Shown here piece after piece: positions 7,197-14,378 of a stretch of 64,000 bases of DNA. The notes beneath the pieces are model-generated. The model saw nothing but the letters and a program-made list of their open reading frames with translations. It had not been told where the DNA came from and made no database searches. A program made the position numbers and the translations under genes. The DNA lies in the NCBI GenBank assembly GCA_002706095.1, contig PAJP01000008.1, positions 85,823 to 149,822 on the forward strand, in the 5' to 3' direction. Each line of letters opens with the position of its first letter. The stretch's first letter is position 1. Source of the DNA: Methylophaga sp. Lineage in GTDB: Bacteria; Pseudomonadota; Gammaproteobacteria; Nitrosococcales; Methylophagaceae.

Positions 7197-7927
7197 ACTT
7201 GTAAAAGTTGTTCTCTTTTATTTAGTGGTACATTGTTCTTTACAAGCGTTTTTAACTTGTTTTCCTTCTGTTTCTTTTTGTCCTCCAGGTAACAGTCAAT
7301 ACTATCCTCAGCGTATTCTAATAAACCGCTTTTTCTGTGATTATCTCCGTAAAAGCCTCCACAAGAGTCTCCTGTCTCTTCTATTGTGTAGTAGTAAACA
7401 TCTCCCCACGCCCACGCTTCAAACAATTCAAAATTACATTCAAAAGTTTCATCGTTCATACTTTCATAAGTCCTACCTGTTATTTTACCAAATTCGGGTG
7501 TCCAACACATAAAAACTTCAGCATAATCTCCTTGACTATAACCTCTTGATGCTCCACTATAATGTTTGATATTAAATTCTTCGCAAAAAGCTGTTTTATT
7601 ATCAATACTTTCATCCAACCAACTATAAAGGATATCATCTTTTATCATTTCTGTTCTATCATAATCTTCTAGCGGATAATCTTCTTTAAATTCTTCAACA
7701 TCTTCGCCCATTAAATCTAAAAGTCTTGATTGATGTCTTTTAACTTGATTATAGGATAGGTAATTTCTAAGATAATCTATAATATCCCCTTTTGAAAAAT
7801 CACCTTCCCAATTTCTACCTCCTTCATACATTAAAGGTACGCAACCATCCCATTCTTCAAAAGGGTTTTCTGAATACTCTTCTCTTTTAACTTCAATTTC
7901 AATTCCTTTGTAAATAATAGTTTCCAT
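7193..7927 (-). CDS. conserved phage protein, 244 aa
   Basis: The central part has SGASRGYSQGDYAEVF, and the later part has AWAWGDVYYYTIEETGDSCG followed by a Gly-Phe-Tyr-Gly and SGLLEYAEDSID. These patterns recur in a conserved family of phage and plasmid hypothetical proteins. The protein is acidic with a basic C-terminal tail (KKKQKENKLK). It is transcribed alone from the promoter at 7955-8001, with AAAACACTAAGAG in its leader. Confidence 0.7.
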   Translation of the reverse strand: METIIYKGIEIEVKREEYSENPFEEWDGCVPLMYEGGRNWEGDFSKGDIIDYLRNYLSYNQVKRHQSRLLDLMGEDVEEFKEDYPLEDYDRTEMIKDDILYSWLDESIDNKTAFCEEFNIKHYSGASRGYSQGDYAEVFMCWTPEFGKITGRTYESMNDETFECNFELFEAWAWGDVYYYTIEETGDSCGGFYGDNHRKSGLLEYAEDSIDCYLEDKKKQKENKLKTLVKNNVPLNKREQLLQV

Positions 7928-7954
7928 AATCTCTTAGTGTTTTAATTTGTTATA

Positions 7955-8001
7955 GTAAATATACAACTGTTGTTTTTATTTCTGTGTTAAGGTTGTATTA
8001 A
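7955..8001 (-). promoter_or_regulatory. early promoter with TTAAC boxes
   Basis: On the minus strand TATATTTAC has TTAAC 22 bases upstream and TTAAT 11 bp beyond it. The leader then carries AAAACACTA before the ATG at 7927. Confidence 0.6.
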
Positions 8002-8231
8002 TATTTTAACTGTTTTTGTTTTTCTTCGCCGCATAATGCGCATTCATCACTATCAACGGTAATTATAGTAGGTGTTTCTGTTTCACAACAACTGCAACTA
8101 GAGTAAGCCATTTTTGTAACATCTGCATAATCATATACGCTTTGGTGGTCTTGACTGTAAAGTATCTTGCAAACCTCTCTTTGTGCTTTACCTAAACTAC
8201 TTTTAACGATAAATTTGTTTCTTGATTTCAT
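7998..8231 (-). CDS. Cys-rich hypothetical protein, 77 aa
   Basis: I chose the ATG giving MKSRNKFIVKSSLGKAQREV because it directly follows the leader motif AAAACACTAAGAGTT; a longer in-frame extension would include the promoter. The C-terminal half contains SSCSCCETET and SDECALCGEE, so two Cys pairs could bind zinc. Function is unknown. Confidence 0.6.
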   Translation of the reverse strand: MKSRNKFIVKSSLGKAQREVCKILYSQDHQSVYDYADVTKMAYSSCSCCETETPTIITVDSDECALCGEEKQKQLKY

Positions 8232-8258
8232 AACTCTTAGTGTTTTTTGTTTTACATT

Positions 8259-8315
8259 ATAAATATACGCCGCATAAAACAAACGGCAAAAAATAAAATC
8301 TTAATCTTCTGTTAA
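8259..8315 (-). promoter_or_regulatory. early promoter, TTAAC at 43 bases
   Basis: On the minus strand TATATTTAT has TTAAC 43 bases upstream, two helical turns further than the standard 22. AAAAACACTA follows in the leader. Confidence 0.4.
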
Positions 8316-8411
8316 ATACTCTCCACACCATCTACAATAAGGTTTCCCTTGTTCATCTTCAAAAGGTTCTGATTGATACCTTAAACTATCTAAACAACAA
8401 TTATTTTCCAT
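8301..8411 (-). CDS. small zinc-ribbon-like protein, 36 aa
   Basis: The frame is MENNCCLDSLRYQSEPFEDE, then GKPYCRWCGEYLTED. A CC pair and a CxxC pair suggest a minimal zinc-binding fold. It overlaps the upstream stop by 11 bases and lies within the same transcript. Confidence 0.5.
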   Translation of the reverse strand: MENNCCLDSLRYQSEPFEDEQGKPYCRWCGEYLTED

Positions 8412-8640
8412 TTGCCGCTTCTAAAATCTGTTTCTTATTCATCTTATCAAAACCATAAAAATCTAAAAAAGCGTTGATATGTCGGGCTGTAGTTGCGGAA
8501 TACCAACCGTTAATTGTCATTTTATTGTTTAAGTGATCGTAACTTGCAACCTCTGTGTTATAAGAGAATAGTTTTGATTCTCCGCTTTCTGTTACTACTG
8601 TTGCTTTATTGTTTGTCCCTACTAGTGCAAATACTTTCAT
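8401..8640 (-). CDS. hypothetical protein, 79 aa
   Basis: The first half is beta-rich (KVFALVGTNNKATVVTESGE). The C-terminal half is helical with a HINAFLDFYGFDKMNKKQIL segment. No family was recognised. It probably shares the transcript of 8301-8411. Confidence 0.6.
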   Translation of the reverse strand: MKVFALVGTNNKATVVTESGESKLFSYNTEVASYDHLNNKMTINGWYSATTARHINAFLDFYGFDKMNKKQILEAANGK

Positions 8641-8697
8641 AATTTCGTTTTTAAACGTGTTTTATTTATTAAGTGGTATCAATATACCAAAATTATA

Positions 8698-8910
8698 TTA
8701 AAGTGCCTTAGAAGTTTTTAAATTGACTTCTTTTAGCAAGTAATCGTGCCAATCTCCGTTACCATTCCAATTTTTCCTTACCTCTCGACGTTCCTCAAAA
8801 GAGATTTTATCCATTACATAGTCTGTAAAAACATCATAAGCCTTGTTAGGATTTTCTTTTGTGTATGGGTAGTCTTTTTTAATCTGTTCGTAAGTTGCAT
8901 ATACCTTCAT
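8698..8910 (-). CDS. hypothetical protein, 70 aa
   Basis: A basic, aromatic-rich protein starting MKVYATYEQIKKDYPYTKEN, with a Trp-containing NWNGNGDWHDYLL segment. Its start codon overlaps the stop of the larger gene upstream. Function is unknown. Confidence 0.6.
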   Translation of the reverse strand: MKVYATYEQIKKDYPYTKENPNKAYDVFTDYVMDKISFEERREVRKNWNGNGDWHDYLLKEVNLKTSKAL

Positions 8911-9479
8911 TATACCGCCTCTTTTACATTAATATAACTTGTTTCCTCATTATCATCAAACATATCATCTGATGAATAACCCTCATTTTTAAGGTAAAAC
9001 TCTAAAATTCCTGCAAAAGCTTTTTCAAACTTACTGTCATCTTCATCTAAGTACTCGTTAAACCACTTATTAGCGTCTGTACTAAAGAAACTAATAAATC
9101 CGCTATGACTACTATACTTATCTTCTAAAAACGTCTTAAAATCGCTTATATGAGTTTTACAGTATTCTATTAAAGTGTTAAAATCTTCATCTGAAACTTT
9201 GTAAGTGCAATAAATCGCATCATTTTCAAAGTTATATTCTCTAGGATTGTAAACCTCTTCAAAATCAATATCGATACTAAAGCCGTCTAATTTAAGATAG
9301 TTCCAAATAGAATTGATACAACTTTCAGCAACTCTAGTTTCATAATCTTTATAATCAAACTCAACGTTATCTGAATATAAATCTTCATCTTCTAAATACT
9401 GCTCTTCGGCAATATAGCTTTCAAAGATAGTAGAATAAAATCCTGGAAAAATAGGTAAGTAACTTGCAATAATTTTCAT
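8910..9479 (-). CDS. acidic hypothetical protein, 189 aa
   Basis: One of the largest of the acidic early proteins, with many Asp/Glu-Tyr stretches (SDNVEFDYKDYETRVAESC) and an acidic C-terminus. It has AACACTA in the leader and its own promoter. A DNA-mimic role would fit the charge, but no known family was recognised. Confidence 0.65.
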   Translation of the reverse strand: MKIIASYLPIFPGFYSTIFESYIAEEQYLEDEDLYSDNVEFDYKDYETRVAESCINSIWNYLKLDGFSIDIDFEEVYNPREYNFENDAIYCTYKVSDEDFNTLIEYCKTHISDFKTFLEDKYSSHSGFISFFSTDANKWFNEYLDEDDSKFEKAFAGILEFYLKNEGYSSDDMFDDNEETSYINVKEAV

Positions 9480-9503
9480 AATAGTGTTTGTTTTAATTTG
9501 CTA

Positions 9504-9561
9504 CTCAAATATACGGCTTAAAAGATCACCGCAAAAACATTTAATGCTAAAATTCTGTTAA
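9504..9561 (-). promoter_or_regulatory. early promoter, TTAAC at 43 bases
   Basis: On the minus strand TATATTTGAG has a TTTTTG about 18 bases upstream and TTAAC 43 bases upstream. It may be read by host-type sigma as well as by the phased element. Confidence 0.45.
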
Positions 9562-9734
9562 GATTCATTTGCTAGTTTAACACCAATAACTTTAACTTCA
9601 TCGTTTGGCATATCGTTTAGCTGTCTCCAATACTTTGTTTGCTTAGGTCTAATATATTTACCCTCGTGTAGTACTGTCTCATTTCCGTAGTGATCTCTAA
9701 AATAGAAAATCCAATTTTGCTTAGTGTATCTCAT
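9558..9734 (-). CDS. hypothetical protein, 58 aa
   Basis: A basic, aromatic protein starting MRYTKQNWIFYFRDHYGNE, with a PKQTKYWRQL segment. It follows the next upstream gene after five bases and is probably co-transcribed with it. No family was recognised. Confidence 0.55.
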   Translation of the reverse strand: MRYTKQNWIFYFRDHYGNETVLHEGKYIRPKQTKYWRQLNDMPNDEVKVIGVKLANES

Positions 9735-9739
9735 AACTC

Positions 9740-10021
9740 TTATTTAACATTTACTGAAGTGTGCCAATTTCCGTTAAAATCTTCCTCCTCTTCTACAAAG
9801 TTCATAACAAAGGATTCAACTTTTTTGTTTAAAGTTTTATATTCGTGCTCTACTTCTGACAATCTTTTTGAATAGTAGTCTAAAGCTTCTACAAAAGCCT
9901 CTTGCTCGGTTTTGGTTTTCATAGCTAGATTCATACCTCTCGATTCATCATATAACCAAAAACCGTCTTTACCTTTTGATAGAGTAATATTGTCGTCTTT
10001 AAAAATTAATTCGTGTTTCAT
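9740..10021 (-). CDS. hypothetical protein, 93 aa
   Basis: A beta-rich first half (ELIFKDDNITLSKGKDGFWL) is followed by a long helix (YYSKRLSEVEHEYKTLNKKV). The leader contains AACACTATATTTATATTATG. Function is unknown. Confidence 0.6.
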   Translation of the reverse strand: MKHELIFKDDNITLSKGKDGFWLYDESRGMNLAMKTKTEQEAFVEALDYYSKRLSEVEHEYKTLNKKVESFVMNFVEEEEDFNGNWHTSVNVK

Positions 10022-10057
10022 AATATAAATATAGTGTTTGTGTTTTTTAATTACAAT

Positions 10058-10114
10058 ATAAAGATAAGCATAAAAACCTACCGTAAGGAATAATTAGTGT
10101 TAATGTTCTGTTAA
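10058..10114 (-). promoter_or_regulatory. early promoter with TTAAC at 32 and 43 bases
   Basis: On the minus strand TATCTTTAT has TTAAC 32 bases upstream and a second TTAAC 11 bp beyond it; the 22-base position is not occupied. Confidence 0.45.
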
Positions 10115-10356
10115 ATTAAAGTACCGTCATCTAAAATTGCTTCAAGCCCTTTTGCGTACTTAATAGCTTCTTTTATATCTGTAAAACTTTCAATATTACA
10201 ATCATTAGTGCTGTTATCAAAAGCGTTCCATTTCTTGTTTTCAAACCAACACCCACCTTTAATTTCTTTATCTTCAGGGTGTTCGTAAAATTCGCAAGTG
10301 TGGTTATTCAAAATTTCTTGTAAATGTTGTTTTGCTTTTTCTCCGATAAGTATCAT
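10111..10356 (-). CDS. hypothetical protein, 81 aa
   Basis: An N-terminal helix (GEKAKQHLQEILNNHTCEFY) is followed by a GGCWFENKKWNAF strand segment and a C-terminal helix. It is transcribed alone from the promoter at 10382-10427. No family was recognised. Confidence 0.6.
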   Translation of the reverse strand: MILIGEKAKQHLQEILNNHTCEFYEHPEDKEIKGGCWFENKKWNAFDNSTNDCNIESFTDIKEAIKYAKGLEAILDDGTLI

Positions 10357-10381
10357 AACTCTATTCTTTTTAAATTACATA

Positions 10382-10427
10382 GTAAATATACAAAACATTT
10401 ACCGCCGCATAAAATATAAATTGTTAA
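10382..10427 (-). promoter_or_regulatory. early promoter, TTAAC at 32 bases
   Basis: On the minus strand TATATTTAC has TTAAC 32 bases upstream. It reads into the gene starting at 10356. Confidence 0.45.
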
Positions 10428-10454
10428 AAATATCATAAAATAAAACCCCATACA

Positions 10455-10496
10455 ACAAAAAATCCCCTATCAAAACACTACTAAAGATAGAGGATT
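10455..10496 (-). terminator. intrinsic terminator
   Basis: On the minus strand AATCCTCTATC, 14 bases, GATAGGGGATT forms a stem ending in TTTTTTG. It ends the transcript of the gene that stops at 10616. Confidence 0.65.
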
Positions 10497-10612
10497 AAAA
10501 ACACAATTATGAAACACCTTTATTTAGTGCCTACTGTAAGACTGTATATAGTTTCAATACAGCTATCTAAATTTCGTCACAAGGTTAAAGGCTTTACCTC
10601 AACTATCAAAAG
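10497..10612 (-). ncRNA. candidate structured 3' RNA between gene and terminator
   Basis: About 115 bases between the stop at 10616 and the terminator can fold on the minus strand into AGGTAAAGCCTTTAACCT and CTGTAT, seven to eight bases, ATACAG hairpins. The plus strand has only a 36-codon frame beginning MKHLYLVPTV, which lacks support. Confidence 0.3.
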
Positions 10613-10615
10613 ATA

Positions 10616-10849
10616 TTAAAATTCATCTCCTTTCTCTCCAAAGAATATTATAAAATCATTTGGGTTACTATTATTCCATACTTTAAATACATCCCCGTAG
10701 TCTACATCTTTACCTATGTGCAGTACATTTTCCCACTCTTCGGGTCTTTCGGATGTTTTTTCAACTATAAAGTCAGTCATAAGTATCTTTTTAAATACTG
10801 TTTTCTTTTTGTCTTTTCTTTGCTGTTCTATTGTGGTGTATTTTGTCAT
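10616..10849 (-). CDS. hypothetical protein, 77 aa
   Basis: A basic N-terminus (TIEQQRKDKKKTVFKKI) is followed by a mixed alpha/beta part with a VLHIGKDVDYGDVF segment. It is the last gene of the transcript that ends at the terminator near 10.47 kb. No family was recognised. Confidence 0.6.
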   Translation of the reverse strand: MTKYTTIEQQRKDKKKTVFKKILMTDFIVEKTSERPEEWENVLHIGKDVDYGDVFKVWNNSNPNDFIIFFGEKGDEF

Positions 10850-10855
10850 TGTTTC

Positions 10856-11350
10856 TTATTGTTTTTTGTACTTCTTAACGGCTTTTTTTAGCTCGTCGAA
10901 TTTATCGTAGGTTATTAATTGGCAACCTACTTTAATCCCCTTCTCTGTTAGTTCCGCTTCATAACTGTCTGTTATTTGTACTTTTACTGTTTCTTTGTAT
11001 ACATCTATTGCGGCGATAAATTCGGGAAATGATAATACTTTAAATAAATATTTATCTACATCATTTTTATTACCCCCTATAAATTCTTTACCGTTGTATA
11101 TAATGTACGTGTTTCTTTCGTCTGTTGAATAGCCTTGTAATATTCTGTATTTTGTGCTTTCATATACTTTTAACCCTTTACCCTCAGCCATTTGTAGTAT
11201 TACCTCAGCTTGTAGTTGTGTCGGTTTGTAAATTGCTATTTTTTTCCATTTGTGTTTTATTTTTTGTAAATGTATAAATTGTTTTCTTTTGCGGCAAGTT
11301 TTTAACATAAAATTATAGGCTAGGTAAAACTTTATAACCTCCATCCACAT
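10856..11350 (-). CDS. hypothetical protein, start probably displaced by an A-run
   Basis: The open frame is 164 codons, but its first 35 codons (MWMEVIKFYLAYNF and following) look unlike the rest. An ATG at 11249, preceded by the usual AAAACACA leader, would start MEKIAIYKPTQLQAEVILQM if the run of seven A at 11239-11245 were six. The true protein is then about 130 aa. The remaining sequence has a helical C-terminus (KFDELKKAVKKYKKQ). Function is unknown. Confidence 0.55.
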   Translation of the reverse strand: MWMEVIKFYLAYNFMLKTCRKRKQFIHLQKIKHKWKKIAIYKPTQLQAEVILQMAEGKGLKVYESTKYRILQGYSTDERNTYIIYNGKEFIGGNKNDVDKYLFKVLSFPEFIAAIDVYKETVKVQITDSYEAELTEKGIKVGCQLITYDKFDELKKAVKKYKKQ

Positions 11351-11454
11351 AATTAATACCTTGTACTAATTACATACCCTCCCTAACCTATACTTTAAAA
11401 ACTACTACTCAAACAATTCTACTATTATTGTGATTCCTGTTCCGCATTTACTCT

Positions 11455-11507
11455 GTAAATATACTATTATTTTTTCATTGTTGATTTACTTTTAACTTTT
11501 GTTTAAC
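11455..11507 (-). promoter_or_regulatory. early promoter, inverted-orientation boxes
   Basis: On the minus strand TATATTTAC has the box in the opposite orientation (TTAAC on the plus strand) at 28 and 39 bases, again 11 bp apart. It reads towards the gene ending at 10856. Confidence 0.4.
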
Positions 11508-11646
11508 TGTTTGTTTTAGCGGCATTTTTAATACCCTCTTTAACTGCTTCAAAAGCTTGCACCGTCCTATCATTATTGAAAATAGGTGTCATTCTATAAG
11601 ATTGCATTAACTCATAAAATTCCTGGCTGTTTAGATATTCTTCCAT
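11503..11646 (-). CDS. hypothetical helical protein, 47 aa
   Basis: A small helical protein starting MEEYLNSQEFYELMQSYR, with a TVQAFEAVKEGIKNA second helix. Its start follows the previous stop by a few bases. Function is unknown. Confidence 0.5.
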   Translation of the reverse strand: MEEYLNSQEFYELMQSYRMTPIFNNDRTVQAFEAVKEGIKNAAKTNS

Positions 11647-11649
11647 AGC

Positions 11650-11817
11650 TTAACAATTCTTTAGATCACTATACAACTGTTCTAAATTGTAGTTTGCAAT
11701 TAATTCTTTTCTTGTGTCGGTCTTACTTTGTGCCGATTGTTTTAAAGCTTCCTGTTTGCTTATTTGTGCTTTTAGGTAGTCTTTGTACTGTTGTTTGTCT
11801 TGTTGATTGTACGTCAT
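11650..11817 (-). CDS. hypothetical helical protein, 55 aa
   Basis: A Gln/Lys-rich helical protein (QQDKQQYKDYLKAQISKQEA) likely to form a coiled coil. It is adjacent to 11503-11646, and the two may act together. No family was recognised. Confidence 0.5.
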   Translation of the reverse strand: MTYNQQDKQQYKDYLKAQISKQEALKQSAQSKTDTRKELIANYNLEQLYSDLKNC

Positions 11818-11845
11818 TTTATTTGCTGTTTTGATTGTTTTAAAA

Positions 11846-11936
11846 ATAGATAATACTAAGTAGTAACGCCATCACTATCGGGCTTCTATCGGGTATATTT
11901 AAACCTTTAGCCTTTAGTAGTTATCTATATTGTAAA
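11846..11936. repeat. imperfect palindrome, about 90 bp
   Basis: The left arm AATAGATAATACTAA pairs with TTAGTAGTTATCTATATT at the right, and ATCGGG occurs twice between them. It separates two small genes and is of the same size class as the attC-like sites, but it lacks their arm sequence. Confidence 0.3.
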
Positions 11937-11948
11937 GTTATGGTGCAT

Positions 11949-12146
11949 TTAGAAACAACCATACCAAGGTTCAATTTCTTCGCCATCAGCTACTATTTCT
12001 GCGTAAGTCCAATACTTACTTTCAAGGTCGTTTACACTTTCGATGAATTTTTCAGCTTCTTCTCTTGTATCGAAAAGTTTAGGTTTAATCCAGTCAGCAC
12101 CTTCACGACCTTTACCTCTTGCTACTATTACTATAAATGATTTCAT
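11949..12146 (-). CDS. hypothetical protein, 65 aa
   Basis: I chose the ATG giving MKSFIVIVARGKGREGADW; an earlier start would add an unlikely hydrophobic extension. The second half, DTREEAEKFIESVNDLESK, is a helix followed by WTYAEIVADGEE. Such short alpha/beta proteins are common in phages of this group; function is unknown. Confidence 0.6.
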   Translation of the reverse strand: MKSFIVIVARGKGREGADWIKPKLFDTREEAEKFIESVNDLESKYWTYAEIVADGEEIEPWYGCF

Positions 12147-12181
12147 AAAATAAAAACTCACCATAACACTGTATAAAATCA

Positions 12182-12275
12182 AGTGGGGTTATGTGCTAAT
12201 TTTAACCACTTCGGCTGTTTAATTTAGTTTTTGCAAGTCGGAATGTGTTAGCCGTTCAATCCCCCACCTGCTTTT
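12182..12275. repeat. imperfect palindrome, about 90 bp
   Basis: GTGGGG at the left pairs with CCCCAC at the right. CGGCT and AGCCG pair inside. It lies in a gene-free gap of about 175 bases. I checked it as a tRNA and rejected that because no proper D, anticodon and T arms form. Confidence 0.35.
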
Positions 12276-12323
12276 ATACTTTAACGTTAATTCTTTTTTG
12301 TTTTCTGCTGTGTTAAAGGTATG

Positions 12324-12512
12324 CTAATTCTTAGCAAAGATTAGTATCGATACTTGTACCTCTGCTTCATACTTTGTTAATCCTCCGTAATGATTAGAAG
12401 TGCCATTAATTCCTACCCCATAATTATTTTTTGCCTCCTTCCATACGTAAACATCATTTAAACCGTATAAATTTTTAAAGTACTGTTGTTTTCTTCTTCC
12501 GTCGATTGTCAT
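12324..12512 (-). CDS. hypothetical protein, 62 aa
   Basis: A basic, aromatic protein (MTIDGRRKQQYFKNLYGLND) with a Gly-rich middle (NYGVGINGTSNHYGG) and a helical end. It is separated by ten bases from the upstream gene. Function is unknown. Confidence 0.55.
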   Translation of the reverse strand: MTIDGRRKQQYFKNLYGLNDVYVWKEAKNNYGVGINGTSNHYGGLTKYEAEVQVSILIFAKN

Positions 12513-12522
12513 AACTATTAAT

Positions 12523-12753
12523 TTAAGCGTTTTCTAATTTATTATTTTTAGGATTGAAGTATCTTACCGTCTGACCTATAACTTTATTGTTACGGTGTGT
12601 ATTTTTCATTGGTGCAGTTATCATATACCGCCCATCGCTTTGCTTATACACCTTAAAATCTTTCATTGTTTGTCCGAAAAACTTTAAAGATTTACGTGTG
12701 AAAAAATGCGGTGATGTCTCGCTTGATAGTCTTTTAATGTCGTAGATTGTCAT
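12523..12753 (-). CDS. conserved phage protein, 76 aa
   Basis: The frame starts MTIYDIKRLSSETSPHFFTR, continues KFFGQTMKDFKVYKQSDGR, and ends near VIGQTVRYFNPKNNKLENA. I know this pattern from a small conserved family in diverse phages. It is basic and may bind nucleic acid, but the role is unknown. AAAAACACTACT precedes the ATG. Confidence 0.7.
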   Translation of the reverse strand: MTIYDIKRLSSETSPHFFTRKSLKFFGQTMKDFKVYKQSDGRYMITAPMKNTHRNNKVIGQTVRYFNPKNNKLENA

Positions 12754-12766
12754 TTTAGTAGTGTTT

Positions 12767-12913
12767 TTAGTTAAATTTATTTAGTTCTAAGGTACATTCT
12801 AAACATAGTAAATCCCCGTAAACTTCATTATTTACATCAATTTTACTGTTATCAAAATTACTCTTACAACAAGGGCACTTTAGTATATTTTTGTTTAGGT
12901 CTTGTGCTTTCAT
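12767..12913 (-). CDS. small zinc-binding protein, copy 1, 48 aa
   Basis: The short start gives MKAQDLNKNILKCPCCKSNF and is chosen because AAAACACTATG and a promoter box precede it. Longer in-frame starts would overlap the promoter. Two Cys pairs (CPCC and LLCLEC) can bind zinc. A close paralogue, identical in most positions, lies at 14379-14525. Confidence 0.7.
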   Translation of the reverse strand: MKAQDLNKNILKCPCCKSNFDNSKIDVNNEVYGDLLCLECTLELNKFN

Positions 12914-12929
12914 AGTGTTTTTATTTACT

Positions 12930-12971
12930 GTAAATATAAGGCTTTTTGAGACTATCACCAAGCCTTTTAAC
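12930..12971 (-). promoter_or_regulatory. early promoter, inverted-orientation box
   Basis: On the minus strand TATATTTAC is associated with a box of opposite orientation (plus-strand TTAAC) 28 bases away. It lies directly upstream of the ATG at 12913. Confidence 0.4.
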
Positions 12972-12977
12972 ATTGTT

Positions 12978-13487
12978 TTAATAGTCTTGAAATGCTTCAC
13001 TTGCCTCTTCGATGTTTAAAAACTGTCTTACTTTGACTGCGTTTTTTTGGCACGCTTGATAAATATCAAAGGCTTTGCGGCTGTCGCTATCATACCCAAA
13101 GTTATCGCAAAAATCCTCAAACATTTCCTGTCCTGCCTGTGCATCCATAACTAAAGAATATAACACATTATCAATATTTAACGGTTTAACTTGTGTCATA
13201 GCTTCTAACTTACTATTAACTACCTCTAGGCTTTCTTTATCCTGCTTAAACCGTCCGTTTAGGTAGTAGGTAGCCTCATCTTTAAAACCTCGATAGTTTT
13301 CCATACCTCTTTGCCATTTAACTTTTGCAGGCTGTCTATGTCCTATGCCTGTACTATACTCAAAGTCCTGCCCGTTAATAGTAACTATCCATTTATCGTG
13401 TTGCCATAGGTTATCATCTAACCTCAACCCTAAATGATTAGCTTTAAAATCAAATTCTTGCTTTAAAATTTCGCTTGTAGTTTTCAT
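12978..13487 (-). CDS. conserved phage protein, 169 aa
   Basis: The N-terminal half is alpha/beta (WQHDKWIVTINGQDFEYSTG). The second half has NVLYSLVMDAQAGQEMFEDF and CDNFGYDSDSRKAFDIYQAC. The latter pattern marks a hypothetical protein family found in many phages. Its function is not known. The leader carries AAAACACTACAAG and a standard promoter lies just upstream. Confidence 0.7.
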   Translation of the reverse strand: MKTTSEILKQEFDFKANHLGLRLDDNLWQHDKWIVTINGQDFEYSTGIGHRQPAKVKWQRGMENYRGFKDEATYYLNGRFKQDKESLEVVNSKLEAMTQVKPLNIDNVLYSLVMDAQAGQEMFEDFCDNFGYDSDSRKAFDIYQACQKNAVKVRQFLNIEEASEAFQDY

Positions 13488-13512
13488 AACTTGTAGTGTT
13501 TTAAATTATATT

Positions 13513-13559
13513 GTAAATATACAATTTTGTTTTGGTTTATTTTGTTAACTAACTCTTAA
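13513..13559 (-). promoter_or_regulatory. early promoter with TTAAC boxes
   Basis: On the minus strand TATATTTAC has TTAAC 22 bases upstream and TTAAG 11 bp further. It drives the gene starting at 13487. Confidence 0.6.
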
Positions 13560-13805
13560 AGTTTTAAAATATGTTTTGTAGTATCTTTTACCCTCTGATA
13601 ACTTTAAGTTGTTTAGGTGCAAACTATAACATCCTATTTTTACAAAAAAATCACAGTAACCATTTTCCCATCTGTTCACTTGACAACATCTTTTTATAGG
13701 ATGTGTATATCTACCCTCCTTAGCTGTTTTGCTTAGTCTTACTTTAAAGAATAGTAAGTTAATCATTAAGCTTTTACCGTTTGTGTGTTTTCTGTACTGT
13801 ATCAT
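13545..13805 (-). CDS. basic hypothetical protein, 86 aa
   Basis: A basic protein with a KRCCQVNRWENGYCDFF segment holding three Cys, which is a possible metal site. It is monocistronic, with promoter at 13828-13874 and the AAAACACTACTAAG leader. No family was recognised. Confidence 0.6.
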   Translation of the reverse strand: MIQYRKHTNGKSLMINLLFFKVRLSKTAKEGRYTHPIKRCCQVNRWENGYCDFFVKIGCYSLHLNNLKLSEGKRYYKTYFKTLRVS

Positions 13806-13827
13806 CTTAGTAGTGTTTTTTATTTGA

Positions 13828-13874
13828 GTAAAGATAAGATATTTTATCCTTACTAATTGTTAATGAAATGTTAA
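13828..13874 (-). promoter_or_regulatory. early promoter with tandem TTAAC boxes
   Basis: On the minus strand TATCTTTAC has TTAAC 22 bases upstream and a second exact TTAAC 11 bp further. The leader reads AAAAACACTACTAAG before the ATG. This is the clearest example of the class. Confidence 0.65.
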
Positions 13875-14044
13875 ATTATTCTTTTTAGTTCTTCACAGTT
13901 GTTGAGGTAGTTTATACCTAGCAATTTAACAACTGTTTGTTTATTTTGCTTTCTTACGCTGCAAATATAGTTTTCGTCCGTCTTACCTGTTATTTTTATC
14001 CTTGCATTACCTAGAGAATAGAAACCGCCTGTTAAGTCCTTCAT
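13871..14044 (-). CDS. hypothetical protein, 57 aa
   Basis: The frame starts MKDLTGGFYSLGNARIKITG and has a basic beta-rich middle and a helical end (NNCEELKRII). Its ATG overlaps the stop of the upstream gene as TAATG, so they are coupled. Function is unknown. Confidence 0.55.
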   Translation of the reverse strand: MKDLTGGFYSLGNARIKITGKTDENYICSVRKQNKQTVVKLLGINYLNNCEELKRII

Positions 14045-14256
14045 TACAATTTAATTTTAAAAGGTTTATCTTTTGGGATGTTTTTCCCTCTCACTATTAT
14101 AATAGTATGAAAACCTTTACGTGTTTTGACGTATCTTAAGCCTTCCTTTTTTAATTCTTTAGTGAGTGTTGCAGGACTGCCAATATAAGTATTGACTATT
14201 ACATTGGCTTTTGCTTGTGCCTCTTGTTGTGGTGTGATAAATTTTAAATTTTGCAT
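14044..14256 (-). CDS. basic hypothetical protein, 70 aa
   Basis: A basic protein with ITPQQEAQAKANVIVNTYIG at the start and a GLRYVKTRKGFHTIIIVRG strand segment. The charge suggests nucleic-acid binding. AAAACACTACAAC precedes the ATG. No family was recognised. Confidence 0.6.
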   Translation of the reverse strand: MQNLKFITPQQEAQAKANVIVNTYIGSPATLTKELKKEGLRYVKTRKGFHTIIIVRGKNIPKDKPFKIKL

Positions 14257-14268
14257 TGTTGTAGTGTT

Positions 14269-14370
14269 TTAATGTTTGTATGATATTATTTCGCTGCCTT
14301 CTATTTTTACGTGTGTTGCTCCTTGTGATTCTTGAAGCTGTAAAAGTCTAATTAGTTTGTCAATTTCCAT
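14269..14370 (-). CDS. very small protein, 33 aa
   Basis: The frame MEIDKLIRLLQLQESQGATH ends in EIISYKH. The helical first half could be a dimerisation segment. Intergenic distances on both sides are short, which supports a real gene, but it is too small to assign. Confidence 0.4.
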   Translation of the reverse strand: MEIDKLIRLLQLQESQGATHVKIEGSEIISYKH

Positions 14371-14378
14371 AATATTTT

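Noticed and set aside
10509..10619. A 36-codon plus-strand frame starting MKHLYLVPTV
   Set aside because: It lies opposite a structured 3' region of a minus-strand transcript, with no plus-strand promoter box.
12182..12275. A tRNA-like sequence ending CCCCCACC
   Set aside because: Only the outer six pairs and one inner stem form. There is no paired D arm, anticodon arm or T arm of the right size.
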